64,000 nucleotides of DNA. Origin: Pseudomonas sp. ML96. Lineage in GTDB: Bacteria; Pseudomonadota; Gammaproteobacteria; Pseudomonadales; Pseudomonadaceae. Both the position numbers and the translations under genes were made by a program. The stretch is taken from NCBI RefSeq assembly GCF_000761545.1, contig NZ_JPMY01000006.1:1-64000 (forward strand), written 5' to 3'. Under the pieces are notes generated by a model. The model was given only the letters and a program-made list of their open reading frames with translations, made no database searches and was not told the origin of the DNA. Numbering within the stretch: the stretch's first letter is position 1; each line of letters starts with the position of its first letter. Positions 25,681-35,393 of this stretch are shown here, piece by piece.

Positions 25681-26568
25681 ATGAAAAAGTTGTCGACAGT
25701 CGCCCCCCTCTTGTTGGTCTCTCAGTTGGTCTTGGCACAGAGCACCGGCACGTTGGACAAGATCAAGGCTACCGGTGCAATCACACTTGGCACCCGGGAG
25801 GCGTCGACGCCCTTCAATTTCCTAGACGACAGTGGCCATCAGTCGGGTTTTGGTTGGGAGATATCTCTGCGTATCGCGAGACGTGCCCAGCAAGAATTGG
25901 AGCTACCCGAGTTGCAGATCAACATGCTGGGCCTTACGCCGCAAACACGCATTGCGCTGGTTGCCAATCAGACCGTCGACCTTGAATGCAGCTCCACCAC
26001 CAACAACCGCGAGCGCCAAAAGCAGGTGTCGTTCTCCAACACCTACTTTGTGGCGGAAACACGCCTGCTGACTCACAAGGATTCAGGGGTGCGTGATTTC
26101 GCCGATCTCAAGGGCAAGACGGTCGCAGTCGAGGCCGGTACTACCTCCGAGCGCTTGTTGCGGACCCTTATTAGCGAAAGGGATCTGGATATCAGCATCC
26201 TGTTGACGAAGGACACCATCTCCAACTTCAACATGGTGGAGACAGGTCGGGCGATCGCCTCGATGGGCGACGACATCATCTTCTTCGGCAACATTGCTAT
26301 CGCCAGAAAACCCGAGCAGTGGGCGGTAGTAGGTACCTCGCAGTCACACGAGGCCTACGGATGCATGCTGCGCAAGGATGATCCGGCCTTTAAGAAGCTG
26401 GCAGATTCGGTGATTAGCGAGATGCAGACGTCCGGGGAAATGCTCGAGCTGTACAACAAGTACTTCAACACGCGCATTGACGTTAACGGTGGCTTGGAGA
26501 TTCAGGCTCCGCTGTCACGTGAAAACGCCCATCTCTACCAGAACCCCAACGACCGCCCGTTCCAATAA
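25681..26568 (+). CDS. Amino-acid ABC transporter substrate-binding protein (GltI-like)
   Basis: The 295-residue periplasmic protein has a signal peptide (MKKLSTVAPLLLVSQLVLAQ) and family-3 solute-binding motifs: IKATGAITLGTREASTPFNF, NQTVDLECSSTTNN, and FADLKGKTVAVEAGTTSE. The pattern is close to the glutamate/aspartate-binding GltI proteins. It starts 20 bp after the C-S lyase and leads two permeases and an ATPase, so all five genes form one operon. Which amino acid it binds cannot be read from sequence; the lyase suggests a sulfur-containing one such as cystathionine, cystine or an S-substituted cysteine. Confidence 0.88.
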   Translation: MKKLSTVAPLLLVSQLVLAQSTGTLDKIKATGAITLGTREASTPFNFLDDSGHQSGFGWEISLRIARRAQQELELPELQINMLGLTPQTRIALVANQTVDLECSSTTNNRERQKQVSFSNTYFVAETRLLTHKDSGVRDFADLKGKTVAVEAGTTSERLLRTLISERDLDISILLTKDTISNFNMVETGRAIASMGDDIIFFGNIAIARKPEQWAVVGTSQSHEAYGCMLRKDDPAFKKLADSVISEMQTSGEMLELYNKYFNTRIDVNGGLEIQAPLSRENAHLYQNPNDRPFQ

Positions 26569-26588
26569 TCCATTCAGGTACGCCTCTT

Positions 26589-27335
26589 ATGAACTACAGC
26601 TGGGACTGGAGCATATTCTTCCAACCCTCCGTCACGGGCGAAGGCCTATATGGCGTGCTGCTGGCTGAAGGCGTGCTGTGGACGCTGGCGTTGTCATTGC
26701 TTTCCTGGGGCCTCGCGTTGGTGCTCGGAACCTTCACGGGCATCGCACGCAACTCGAGTAGCACCTCGCTGCGCTGGGCGTCGGCCGTCTATGTCCACTG
26801 CTTTCGTAACACGCCGCTCTTGGTGCAGCTGTTCCTTTGGTATTTCGTGATACCGGAGCTGTTGCCGGTTGAGTGGGGGAACGCGATCAAGCATATGGAC
26901 CCCACCCTGAACCAGTTCTTGAGCGTCATCGTGTGCTTGACGCTGTACACCACGGCAGGGGTGGCGGAACAAGTGCGCGCGGGGCTCCGGTCAGTTCCTC
27001 CCGAGCAGGCCAGGGCCGCCAGGGCGATGGGCTTGAGTACGTGGCAGGTATACCGGCTAGTCCTGCTTCCGCAGGCGTTCCGCGTGGTACTGCCGCCGCT
27101 GACCTCCGACTTCATGAATGTGTTCAAGAACTCAGCTGCGGCCTTGACCATAGGCTTGATGGAGCTCACCGGGCAAAGCCGGCACCTCAGCGAGTTCACC
27201 GGCCAGCCGTTTGAATCGTTCATCGCCGCGACCCTGATCTACATGGCGATCACCTATCTGGTAGTGATCGTGATGCGTCGCATGGAGTCCAGCATGGCAG
27301 TTCCGGGCTTCATCACTGCGGGCTTTCCACGATGA
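26589..27335 (+). CDS. Amino-acid ABC transporter permease (GltJ-like)
   Basis: The 248-residue inner-membrane permease of the His/Glu/Gln/Arg family has the EAA loop EQARAARAMGLSTWQVYRLV near residues 138-157 and about five membrane segments. FRNTPLLVQLFLWYF is characteristic. Its stop overlaps the start of the next permease by ATGA, as usual for the two subunits of a polar amino-acid importer. Confidence 0.9.
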   Translation: MNYSWDWSIFFQPSVTGEGLYGVLLAEGVLWTLALSLLSWGLALVLGTFTGIARNSSSTSLRWASAVYVHCFRNTPLLVQLFLWYFVIPELLPVEWGNAIKHMDPTLNQFLSVIVCLTLYTTAGVAEQVRAGLRSVPPEQARAARAMGLSTWQVYRLVLLPQAFRVVLPPLTSDFMNVFKNSAAALTIGLMELTGQSRHLSEFTGQPFESFIAATLIYMAITYLVVIVMRRMESSMAVPGFITAGFPR

Positions 27336-28018
27336 ACTACGACTTCGACTGGTCCGGGATCATTCCGGCGCTGCCCTACCTGGCTGAAGGGATGAAAACC
27401 ACCTTGCTGTTGGTCGTGGTGGCCTTGGTACTGGGTTTCGCCTTGGGCTGCATGCTGGCGGTTGTCCGCCTCTATGGTCCGAAGTCTCTCGCCAAGCTGG
27501 CCGCCGAGTACGTGAATTTCTTCCGCGCCATTCCGCTGATTCTGACGATTTTCTGGATGTTCCTGCTGATGCCCTTCGTGTTGAGAAAGCTCACGGGCGA
27601 CCCCTACCTGACGGTAGGCCCCCTGTACGCAGCCATCATTGCCCTAGTCCTCGCGGAGTCGGCCTACTTCTGCGAAATAGTTCGCGCGGGTATTAGCAGC
27701 GTGAAAAGCGGCCAGATGGCAGCGGGCAAAGCCTTGGGGATGAGCACGCTGCAGTGTTTGCGCTGGGTCGTGCTACCGCAGGCGCTGAGGAACATGAGCC
27801 CGTCCTTGGTCAACCAAGTTGTTGGTCTGCTCAAGGACACGTCCCTTGTGTACGTAATCAGCCTGAACGATTTCTTCGGCGCCGCCGGACAGATGGGCCT
27901 GCGGAACGGCCAGTTGGTGGAGTTCTACCTGTTTGCAGCCGCCGTCTATCTAGCGATCTGCAGCGCGGGAGTGGCCCTCGCCAACTACCTGCAGAAAAAG
28001 AACCAGCAAGCCTACTGA
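27332..28018 (+). CDS. Amino-acid ABC transporter permease (GltK-like)
   Basis: This 228-residue partner permease overlaps the preceding gene by four bases. The EAA motif is [20 protein letters not shown], and [15 protein letters not shown] matches the first permease's conserved segment. It should form a heterodimer with the GltJ-like subunit in the membrane. The downstream ATPase starts ten bases later. Confidence 0.9.
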   Translation: MNYDFDWSGIIPALPYLAEGMKTTLLLVVVALVLGFALGCMLAVVRLYGPKSLAKLAAEYVNFFRAIPLILTIFWMFLLMPFVLRKLTGDPYLTVGPLYAAIIALVLAESAYFCEIVRAGISSVKSGQMAAGKALGMSTLQCLRWVVLPQALRNMSPSLVNQVVGLLKDTSLVYVISLNDFFGAAGQMGLRNGQLVEFYLFAAAVYLAICSAGVALANYLQKKNQQAY

Positions 28019-28028
28019 GCAGCGTGCG

Positions 28029-28772
28029 ATGACAGCCATGATTGAAGCGAAGGAAGTCACTAAACACTACGGGGGCCTGGAAGTTCTCTCGAACTGCTCG
28101 ATGTCAGTCGCACGAGGGGAAGTCGTAGTGATCTGTGGGCCGTCAGGCTCGGGCAAATCCACACTGCTCAAGACCCTAAATGGCTTAGAGCGGATTTCCA
28201 GTGGCGATATCGTAGTGGACGGTGTCTCGCTCACCCATGCCGAAACCGATTTTACAAAGCTCCGCAGCCGCATCGGTATCGTGTTTCAGAGCTTCGAACT
28301 GTTCCCTCACCTAAGCGTGCTCGAGAACCTTACGCTGGGGCAATTGCGGGTGCTCAAACGTAGCAAGTCTGAGTCAATCGAGCGGGCCGAGGAGTATCTG
28401 CAAAAGGTTGGAATGCTGGCTCAGCGCAATAAAGCTCCGGGCCAGTTATCTGGGGGCCAGCAACAACGGGTTGCTATTGCGAGAGCGCTGACCATGAACC
28501 CCATTGCCATGCTGTTGGATGAACCAACTTCAGCGCTCGATCCCGAAATGGTGTGTGAGGTTCTGGATGTCATGGTCAATCTCGCGGAGGAAGGCATGAC
28601 TATGGTCTGTGTAACCCATGAAATGGGTTTTGCCCGCAAGGTAAGCGATCGAATGATCTTCATGGATCATGGACAGATCATCGAAGACTGCAGCACGGAA
28701 AGATTTTTCTGCGACGTTGAAAGCCGCCCCAGGCGAACACGGGACTTTGTCGACCAAATTCTGTCGCCCTAG
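28029..28772 (+). CDS. Amino-acid ABC transporter ATP-binding protein (GltL-like)
   Basis: The 247-residue ATPase has Walker [11 protein letters not shown]-loop [11 protein letters not shown], signature LSGGQQQR, Walker [15 protein letters not shown] and the switch His in [11 protein letters not shown] 28029 is used; ATG 28038 is equally possible. It powers the preceding permease pair and ends the C-S lyase operon. The C-terminus ([15 protein letters not shown]) resembles GlnQ/GltL, where the tail normally reads SxRxxxFLxxIL. Confidence 0.91.
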   Translation: MTAMIEAKEVTKHYGGLEVLSNCSMSVARGEVVVICGPSGSGKSTLLKTLNGLERISSGDIVVDGVSLTHAETDFTKLRSRIGIVFQSFELFPHLSVLENLTLGQLRVLKRSKSESIERAEEYLQKVGMLAQRNKAPGQLSGGQQQRVAIARALTMNPIAMLLDEPTSALDPEMVCEVLDVMVNLAEEGMTMVCVTHEMGFARKVSDRMIFMDHGQIIEDCSTERFFCDVESRPRRTRDFVDQILSP

Positions 28773-28874
28773 CTAAGCAGCGGCCCTGGTTTGCGCTGCG
28801 CCAACTGCGCGATTTAAGAAGAAACCTCCCCTGGCTTCACCTACCTACTGGAATCCATTACAGGAGTGTCTGTT

Positions 28875-29312
28875 ATGGCGAGTCTTTCGCACGCCTACTG
28901 TTTAACAAAAGCAGAGAAACTTGACGAAAAGAAGCGCGTAATAGGTGGGCTCGCGCCATGGAAGGAAGCTTTGGCTAAACAGATGATTGCCGACCATGCG
29001 GGGCGCTGGATTAGCGTTGTCGAGCTCGCCACGGCCTGTGCAATGTCACGAAGCCATTTCTCCAGGGCCTTCAAATCCAATACCGGCTATTCGCCCAAAG
29101 AGTGGAATCAACTGCAGCGAATCAGTCAGGCAAAGGAGATGCTCAGACAATCCGACCTGAGCCTTATACATATCAGTGCAGAATGCGGATTTTGCGACCA
29201 GTCGCATTTTTGCCGCACTTTTCTCAAGCTTGAGGGGATCAACCCGAAGGCATGGCGCCGTGCTGTTCGGCAGGACAAATCGGTGCCGAGCACGATCGAG
29301 CTTCGTCGGTAA
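28875..29312 (+). CDS. Short AraC-type regulator (HTH domain only)
   Basis: The 145-residue protein from ATG 28875 has AGGAG eight bases before. It contains just the DNA-binding region with both helix-turn-helix motifs: WISVVELATACAMSRSHFSRAF and LSLIHISAECGFCDQSHFCRTF. The first 35 residues give no known sensor domain. Stand-alone AraC HTH proteins of SoxS/MarA size act by abundance rather than ligand binding. It lies between the ABC operon and a convergent alpha/beta hydrolase; the target is unknown. Confidence 0.84.
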   Translation: MASLSHAYCLTKAEKLDEKKRVIGGLAPWKEALAKQMIADHAGRWISVVELATACAMSRSHFSRAFKSNTGYSPKEWNQLQRISQAKEMLRQSDLSLIHISAECGFCDQSHFCRTFLKLEGINPKAWRRAVRQDKSVPSTIELRR

Positions 29313-29471
29313 CGCATACAGCTGAATGATCGGCTCTTTTAAAGAAGGTCAGCGTCGTTCCAATTGTCTGGCTGACACGAAGCGCCAAGCTATAAAGTTG
29401 AGAAGTCTGGGCTCAAAACGCAGCCTTTGAGCTGCGTCATGTAAGTTGGCAAATGAGATTAGCGCCCTGAT

Positions 29472-30248
29472 TTAATTTGCATTTGCTGCACTCTCAATAA
29501 GTCGTGCCACTTCTTCTGGGTGGGAGATCATGACCACATGCGAACCACCTTCGATTACGAGTGTTTCTCGTGACTTTGCTCGCTCGGCCATAAATTTCAT
29601 TGCTTGCGGGGGTATATTCTTATCTGCGTCCCCATATACCCACCACGATGGAATTTTCCTCCAAGCCACCTCGGTGGGAACTTCATTTAGAGCAGCATCG
29701 GTCACTGGGCGCTGCGCAACAGCCATAAGTTTCGCATCAGCACTAGGTACATCCGCAGCGAATTGATTGTGAAATTTATCTTGCTGGATATACAGATCAT
29801 TTGCGCCGCTGGAGAGCGCAACTGGTGGTGCCAATGTTGGACCTAAAGTGCTGCCGGGAAACATGCCACTCAGGGCAATAGCGCTTTCGCCCATGTCGGG
29901 TGCAAAGGCAGCAACGTAGACCAATGCTTTAACATTGACCTGATCATAAGCAGCATTGCTGATTACCGCACCACCATAGGAGTGGCCTACTAATACCGCT
30001 GGACTCTTCAAGCTTTGAAGTAGATCGTCGATAGATTGCGCGTCGCCTTTCAGGCTACGCAAAGGGTTCGCAGCTGCAATAACCGTGTATCCGTCGCTTT
30101 CAAGTATCTGAGTTACTCCGTTCCAGCTAGAGGAATCGGCGAAGGCGCCATGTACCAACACAATCGTAGGCTTGGTGGTGCCAGCCCAAGATGATGCGGC
30201 CGCAGCGATAGATAGCGCTATACCAGTTACAAGTTTCGTGAGCTTCAT
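29472..30248 (-). CDS. Exported alpha/beta hydrolase
   Basis: The 258-residue hydrolase has a signal peptide (MKLTKLVTGIALSIAAAASS, then WAGTTKP), so it is probably periplasmic or secreted. It begins IVLVHGAFADSSSW (oxyanion region) and has the nucleophile elbow VGHSYGGAV, the acid in YGDADKNIP and the base in EGGSHVVMISHP. TTGGAG precedes the ATG at 30248. Pseudomonads have many related esterases and C-C hydrolases. The substrate is unknown. The upstream 482-bp gap may hold its promoter. Confidence 0.87.
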   Translation of the reverse strand: MKLTKLVTGIALSIAAAASSWAGTTKPTIVLVHGAFADSSSWNGVTQILESDGYTVIAAANPLRSLKGDAQSIDDLLQSLKSPAVLVGHSYGGAVISNAAYDQVNVKALVYVAAFAPDMGESAIALSGMFPGSTLGPTLAPPVALSSGANDLYIQQDKFHNQFAADVPSADAKLMAVAQRPVTDAALNEVPTEVAWRKIPSWWVYGDADKNIPPQAMKFMAERAKSRETLVIEGGSHVVMISHPEEVARLIESAANAN

Positions 30249-30730
30249 CGGAAAACTCCAATATAAATTAGTGGACCTTGAAGGTTCGCTGGTACAGCTG
30301 ACACCTAGATTGTCTCGATGTGCTTTTTTTTGATTGCGCGGTGGACTGGGATTCAGGCTCAGAACGGAACTTGAGCTGATCGCGATTAGTGGAATCAAGT
30401 TTAGATTTGGCTTGATCGAGATTCCGATTCGTAACAAATTGCAAATGGATAAACGTTACGGCACAAACGTACAAATCAGAGCGTAGGATACTTACTAGAA
30501 TGTCTGCGGTCGGCCTAGCTACACGTCGCCAAAGTTGGTTGCGCAGTAACTTTCATATACCGGCAGTATGAAAGGCCATTCAACTTGGCACAAATGAGCA
30601 GCTCCGATCTCTGAAGCAATCGGAGTCGGGGGAGATTTGCCTCGAAGTTTCCAAGTCTTCCGGAAAAAACGAAGCAGATGCGCCGTCGAGAGAAGCTCCA
30701 ACACCCACTATCCGCAGACAGGTATCAACA
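30249..30730. other. 482-bp divergent intergenic region
   Basis: It lies between the alpha/beta hydrolase (minus) and the isochorismatase-like gene (plus). No credible gene is present. The stretch 30305-30520 is AT-richer than its flanks and may contain promoters for both genes, but no clear -35/-10 pair can be assigned. Confidence 0.55.
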
Positions 30731-31417
30731 ATGAACAATCCAAAGACTGAAGTCCTAACCCCTCAGAACAGCCAGCTGATCTTCATCGACCACCAGCCCC
30801 AGATGGCTTTCGGCGTGCAGAGCATCGATCGGCAAACTCTGAAAAACAACACCGTCGCGCTCGCCAAGGCTGCGCAAATTTTCGACATTCCCACCACCAT
30901 CACCACAGTAGAAACCGAGAGTTTCTCCGGCCACACATACCCCGAGCTGCTCGCTGTTTTTCCCGATGCCCCGCTGCTCGAGCGTACTTCGATGAACTCC
31001 TGGGATGACCAGAAGGTTCGCGATGCGCTGAAGAAAAATGGACGCAAAAAGATCGTTGTCGCCGGGCTTTGGACGGAGGTGTGCAACGCGACCTTCGCGC
31101 TGTCAGCGATGCACGATGCCGACTACGAGATCTACATGGTTGCAGACGCATCTGGCGGTACCACCAAGGAAGCGCACGACTACGCAATGCAACGCATGAT
31201 CCAGGCTGGTGTTGTGCCGGTAACCTGGCAGCAGGTACTGCTGGAGTGGCAGCGCGACTGGAAGAACCGCGATACCTATGACGCCGTTATGAACCTGGTC
31301 AAAGAGCATTCGGGCGCCTACGGCATGGGCGTCGACTACGCCTATACCATGGTCCACAAAGCTCCTGAGCGTGTAGATCACGGCCCTACCTTGGCACCAG
31401 TCGCCGCACCTATTTGA
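30731..31417 (+). CDS. Isochorismatase-family hydrolase
   Basis: The 228-residue cysteine hydrolase has the family triad. The Asp is in LIFIDHQPQMAF, the Lys lies in the GRKKIVVAG strand region, and the nucleophile Cys is in AGLWTEVCNATFAL. The fold is shared by nicotinamidases, isochorismatases and YcaC-like enzymes. A terminal segment of about 40 residues (HSGAYGMGVDYAYTMVHKAP) is longer than in YcaC. A second, different isochorismatase-family gene lies at 36457-37086. The substrate cannot be deduced. Confidence 0.87.
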   Translation: MNNPKTEVLTPQNSQLIFIDHQPQMAFGVQSIDRQTLKNNTVALAKAAQIFDIPTTITTVETESFSGHTYPELLAVFPDAPLLERTSMNSWDDQKVRDALKKNGRKKIVVAGLWTEVCNATFALSAMHDADYEIYMVADASGGTTKEAHDYAMQRMIQAGVVPVTWQQVLLEWQRDWKNRDTYDAVMNLVKEHSGAYGMGVDYAYTMVHKAPERVDHGPTLAPVAAPI

Positions 31418-31425
31418 GGTTTCGC

Positions 31426-31450
31426 CAGCCCCCACTAAGTGGGGGCTGTT
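31426..31450 (+). terminator. Hairpin after the isochorismatase-like gene
   Basis: A perfect 10-bp stem CAGCCCCCAC / GTGGGGGCTG has a 3-nt loop at 31436-31438. Only TT follows, so termination may be partial. Confidence 0.6.
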
Positions 31451-31482
31451 CCTCAACTCACCATAGATGCGGAGATTGCCGT

Positions 31483-32061
31483 ATGAATCGCACGCAAACT
31501 GAGACCGTCACGCTGGTGGTTCGCCATCAAGTACACCAGCAGCATGAGAAACGCTATGAAACCTGGTTGCATCAGACCACCGAAGCAGCCGGGCGCCGCC
31601 TCGGGCATTTGGGTGTCGATGTGGTTCGAGAACGCCAGGCCGACACCGTCAACTTCACCTGCGTGTTGCGTTTTGATCAGTTGCAGCACATGCAGAGTTG
31701 GCTCGACTCTGAAGAACGAAACCAACTAGTCGCCGAGGTACAACCTCTGCTGCGAGGTGGCGACAACACCGAGGTCTCGTTGGGTAAAGACTTCTGGTTT
31801 GTTCCCGGCGACGCGCAGTCGCCGCCCCCACTCTGGAAGCAGGCCGTAATCAGCTTTCTGGTGATCTTGCCGCTCAGCCTGCTGATTCCTGTCTTGTGGC
31901 AACCCCTGTTCCGCGTCGTGCCATGGTTCTCGGGTTACATAATGAGCAACGTGCTGATCACGTTGAGCATAGTTCTGCTCGTGGTTTACCTGTTCATGCC
32001 CATGGCCACACGTGTCTTTGCCGCCTGGCTGGCCCCTGCGACTAGAGCAGAACAATCATGA
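31483..32061 (+). CDS. Monooxygenase-like (ABM domain) membrane protein
   Basis: The 192-residue protein has an N-terminal ferredoxin-like ABM-type domain (VTLVVRHQVHQQHEKRYETW and FTCVLRFDQLQHMQSW). Two hydrophobic segments follow: KQAVISFLVILPLSLLIPVL and SNVLITLSIVLLVVYLFMP. This domain plus tail arrangement is common among bacterial antibiotic-biosynthesis-monooxygenase-like membrane proteins. GGAG precedes the ATG. It overlaps the amidohydrolase gene by ATGA and so starts a three-gene operon ending with the porin. No enzymatic function is established. Confidence 0.78.
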   Translation: MNRTQTETVTLVVRHQVHQQHEKRYETWLHQTTEAAGRRLGHLGVDVVRERQADTVNFTCVLRFDQLQHMQSWLDSEERNQLVAEVQPLLRGGDNTEVSLGKDFWFVPGDAQSPPPLWKQAVISFLVILPLSLLIPVLWQPLFRVVPWFSGYIMSNVLITLSIVLLVVYLFMPMATRVFAAWLAPATRAEQS

Positions 32062-34040
32062 GTCAGGATCCAAAAGATCAAGGTCGTCGCCGCCTTCTCA
32101 AGGCAGGCGGAGTACTAGGCGCCGCCGGGGCTGTCTGGTCGGCTTTGCCCATTGCCGCTCTAGCCGGCACCTCTTCCCCAAGTTTTCCAGGAGGCAACAT
32201 GAGTGCCGATCTCATCTTGTTCAACGGTCGTCTGCATACAGTCGACCAGGAAAAGCCACACGCCAGCGCCGTGGCCATCAAGGATGGTCGCTTCATCGCG
32301 GTGGGCAGTGATGCCGAAGCCATGGCTCTGCGCGGCGCCGCCACTCGCGTGGTCGACCTGCAAAAGCGCACTGTTGTACCGGGCCTCAACGACTCGCACC
32401 TGCACCTAATCCGTGGCGGTCTCAACTACAACCTGGAGCTGCGGTGGGAAGGCGTGCCATCGCTCGCCGATGCCCTTCGAATGCTCAAGGCTCAGGCCGA
32501 TCGGACCCCAACTCCTCAGTGGGTGCGCGTGGTCGGTGGCTGGACCGAATTCCAGTTTGCGGAAAAACGCCTGCCTACCATCGAAGAACTGAACAAGGCG
32601 GCGCCCGATACCCCTGTGTTTGTCCTTCACCTATATGACCGCGCTTTGCTCAACCGCGCCGCGCTCCGCGCCGTCGGTTACGATCGCAACACGCCTAACC
32701 CGCCGGGTGGTGAGATCCAGCGCGATGCAAATGGCGACCCCACCGGTATGTTGATTGCTCGCCCCAACGCCCTAATCCTCTACGCCACCCTGGCCAAGGG
32801 ACCGAAACTGCCGCTGGAGTACCAGGTGAACTCCACTCGCCAGTTCATGCGCGAACTCAACCGCCTGGGCGTTACCAGCGCCATTGACGCTGGAGGCGGC
32901 TACCAGAACTACCCTGAGGATTATCAGGTGATTCAGGAGCTCGCCGACAAGGATCAGCTCACCGTTCGCATCGCCTACAACCTGTTTACCCAGAAGCCGA
33001 AGGAAGAGCTGACCGACTTCAAGAATTGGACTGGTAGCGTCAAACTGCACCAAGGCGATGACTTCCTACGTCACAACGGCGCCGGCGAGATGCTGGTCTT
33101 TTCAGCCGCCGATTTTGAGGACTTCCTCGAGCCGCGTCCCGACCTAGCTCCGAGCATGGAGGACGAGCTGGAGCCAGTGGTGCGCCACTTGGTTGAGCAG
33201 CGCTGGCCGTTTCGCCTGCATGCCACATACGACGAGTCAATCTCACGCATGCTCGACGTGTTTGAGAAGGTCGACCATGACATCCCCTTCAACGGCCTCC
33301 CTTGGCTGTTCGACCATGCCGAAACCATCAGCCCGCGCAATATCGAGCGCGTGCGTGCCCTTGGTGGCGGCATCGCTATCCAGCATCGCATGGCCTTCCA
33401 GGGCGAGTACTTTATCGACCGCTACGGCGCCAAGGCCGCGGAGGCCACGCCGCCTATCCAGCGCATGCTGGCTGAGGGCGTACCGGTGGGTGCTGGCACC
33501 GACGCTACCCGCGTGGCCAGTTACAACCCATGGACCGCACTGTATTGGCTAGTCAGCGGAAAGACCGTCGGCGGGACCACGCTCTACCCTCAAGGACTGC
33601 CACGCACCACTGCGCTGCAGTTATTTACCCATGGCAGCGCTTGGTTCTCTAGCGAGCAAGGCAAGAAGGGCCAGATCAAGGTAGGCCAGCTCGCCGACTT
33701 GGTGGCACTGTCGGCGGATTTCTTCAGCGTGGAAGAAGAGCAGATCAAGTGGCTTGAGTCGGTACTCACCGTGGTCGGCGGCAAAGTAGTGCATGCCACC
33801 AGTGAGTTCGACAAGCTAGCTCCGCCGACCGTGCCGGTGATGCCAGACTGGTCACCGGTAGCAATAGTGCCAGGCCACTGGAGTCCCAACGCCGCCCCGT
33901 TGACCGCCAGCATCCACCAGTGCATCGGCTCTTGCGCAGTGCACCAACACCAGCACGACCGCGCCCGTCGCAGCAGCGTACCGGTCAGTGATCATCAAGG
34001 CTTCTGGGGTGCATTCGGGTGCTCGTGTTTCGCCTTCTGA
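32058..34040 (+). CDS. Exported amidohydrolase (YtcJ-like)
   Basis: The 660-residue metal-dependent hydrolase has a Tat signal (GRRRLLKAGGVLGAAGAVWS). The mature domain starts ADLILFNGRLHTVD, has the metal motif NDSHLHLIRGG, and near the end GTDATRVASYNPWTALYWLV, typical of YtcJ/imidase-like amidohydrolases. The last 50 residues (SCAVHQHQHDRARRSS...) are odd, unlike the domain, and overlap the porin gene. It is coupled to the ABM-like gene upstream and the OprD-type porin downstream, so a periplasmic hydrolase with its own uptake channel is likely. The substrate is unknown. Confidence 0.85.
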   Translation: MSQDPKDQGRRRLLKAGGVLGAAGAVWSALPIAALAGTSSPSFPGGNMSADLILFNGRLHTVDQEKPHASAVAIKDGRFIAVGSDAEAMALRGAATRVVDLQKRTVVPGLNDSHLHLIRGGLNYNLELRWEGVPSLADALRMLKAQADRTPTPQWVRVVGGWTEFQFAEKRLPTIEELNKAAPDTPVFVLHLYDRALLNRAALRAVGYDRNTPNPPGGEIQRDANGDPTGMLIARPNALILYATLAKGPKLPLEYQVNSTRQFMRELNRLGVTSAIDAGGGYQNYPEDYQVIQELADKDQLTVRIAYNLFTQKPKEELTDFKNWTGSVKLHQGDDFLRHNGAGEMLVFSAADFEDFLEPRPDLAPSMEDELEPVVRHLVEQRWPFRLHATYDESISRMLDVFEKVDHDIPFNGLPWLFDHAETISPRNIERVRALGGGIAIQHRMAFQGEYFIDRYGAKAAEATPPIQRMLAEGVPVGAGTDATRVASYNPWTALYWLVSGKTVGGTTLYPQGLPRTTALQLFTHGSAWFSSEQGKKGQIKVGQLADLVALSADFFSVEEEQIKWLESVLTVVGGKVVHATSEFDKLAPPTVPVMPDWSPVAIVPGHWSPNAAPLTASIHQCIGSCAVHQHQHDRARRSSVPVSDHQGFWGAFGCSCFAF

Positions 34041-35320
34041 GTCGAGCCTCCTGCGAGCCAGCGCCTCTTCTGGGCTGGCTGTTGGGCGTTCTGGCCAGCG
34101 GCAGCACCAGTCAGGCGTTTGCCGTGGATCCGACAACCACCGGCACCTGGAATCTGCTTCTACGCAACTATTATCTGCATAACGACTTACGTGACGATGC
34201 AGGGCAGCAGAGCTACCAGCAGGAATGGGCACAGGGTTTCCTCGGTGAGCTGCGCTCAGGCTTCACCGACGGGATGGTCGGGGTGGGGGCGGACGTGCAC
34301 GGCTTCGTAGGTATCAAACTCGACGGTGGCCGAGGCCATGCCGGCACGGGCCTTCTGCCGGTTGATTCCGACGGCCGCAGTCATAACTACACATCCGCTG
34401 GCGGCGCGCTCAAACTGCGTGCCGGCAACCATCTGCTGCGCTATGGCGAAATGACTGTCGAAACCCCGGTATTCGATACCGGCGACAAACGTCTACAACC
34501 GGAGTATGCCACTGGCGTGATGCTCGACAGCGCTCCATCGCCTGATCTCCAGTTGCAAGCCGGGCGATTCACTCGCTTCAGGAATCAGGATGGCAGTTCG
34601 GGCCATGATGACTTCAGTGGCGTTGGCGCATCGACGGCGAACTCAGCCATCAGCCTCGCTGGTGTGCGCCTATTCGCTACCCGTGACATTAGTGGCGCCG
34701 CTTACATCTCACAGCTCGACGATACTTGGCGCCAGGTTTACCTTAACCTCAAAGCCAGCCGCACCGGATGGACGCTGGACGGCAACCTCTATCGAAGTCG
34801 TGATCAGGGCGCGGCGCGTGCCGGGAATATCGAGACGCTGGCCTACAGCCTGCTGGGAAGCTACCAGCTCGAAGCGCAGAATTTCTCTCTTGCCTACCAG
34901 CACGTCGACGGAGACACGCCTTTCGACTTCGTCGGTGGTGACTCGATCTACTTGGCCAACTCAGTGAAGTACTCCGACTTCAACTCGGCCGGGGAACGCT
35001 CCTGGCAAGCACGTTACGACCTGAACTTCGCAGCGTTCGGCGTTGCGGGCTTGAGCCTGATGGCGCGTTACGTGCGCGGGTACGGCATAGATGGATCGCA
35101 TGCCCCTGCTGACGGTGCTTACGCTGATGCCCGCCTCCAGGGCGGTGGCAGGCATTGGGAACGGGACCTCGATCTGCGCTATACCGTGCAGCAAGGGCCG
35201 GTCAAAGATTTGCGCCTGAGCCTGTCGTACGTCAGCCATCGGGGCAACGACAACCAACTCCAGCGCGATATTGACCGCGTCTATTTCATCATCGAATACC
35301 CATTAAAGGGCATGCTCTGA
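34019..35320 (+). CDS. OprD-family outer-membrane porin
   Basis: The 433-residue beta-barrel starts at GTG 34019, overlapping the amidohydrolase end by 22 bp. A signal peptide ends SQAFAVD. The mature N-terminus is LLLRNYYLHNDLRDD, and many alternating strands follow. The last strand ends YFIIEYPLKGML. OprD relatives have a similar first strand, with a segment like SLLLRNFYF. It should admit the small-molecule substrate of the amidohydrolase or its neighbours. Its position at the end of the operon fits uptake of one compound class. Confidence 0.87.
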   Translation: MLVFRLLSRASCEPAPLLGWLLGVLASGSTSQAFAVDPTTTGTWNLLLRNYYLHNDLRDDAGQQSYQQEWAQGFLGELRSGFTDGMVGVGADVHGFVGIKLDGGRGHAGTGLLPVDSDGRSHNYTSAGGALKLRAGNHLLRYGEMTVETPVFDTGDKRLQPEYATGVMLDSAPSPDLQLQAGRFTRFRNQDGSSGHDDFSGVGASTANSAISLAGVRLFATRDISGAAYISQLDDTWRQVYLNLKASRTGWTLDGNLYRSRDQGAARAGNIETLAYSLLGSYQLEAQNFSLAYQHVDGDTPFDFVGGDSIYLANSVKYSDFNSAGERSWQARYDLNFAAFGVAGLSLMARYVRGYGIDGSHAPADGAYADARLQGGGRHWERDLDLRYTVQQGPVKDLRLSLSYVSHRGNDNQLQRDIDRVYFIIEYPLKGML

Positions 35321-35393
35321 CATGGGTGTCACCAATCAACCGCAATGGGGTTTGCCCAACCACAGCACCCTCCGTTGTCCGTCGCTTGGCACA

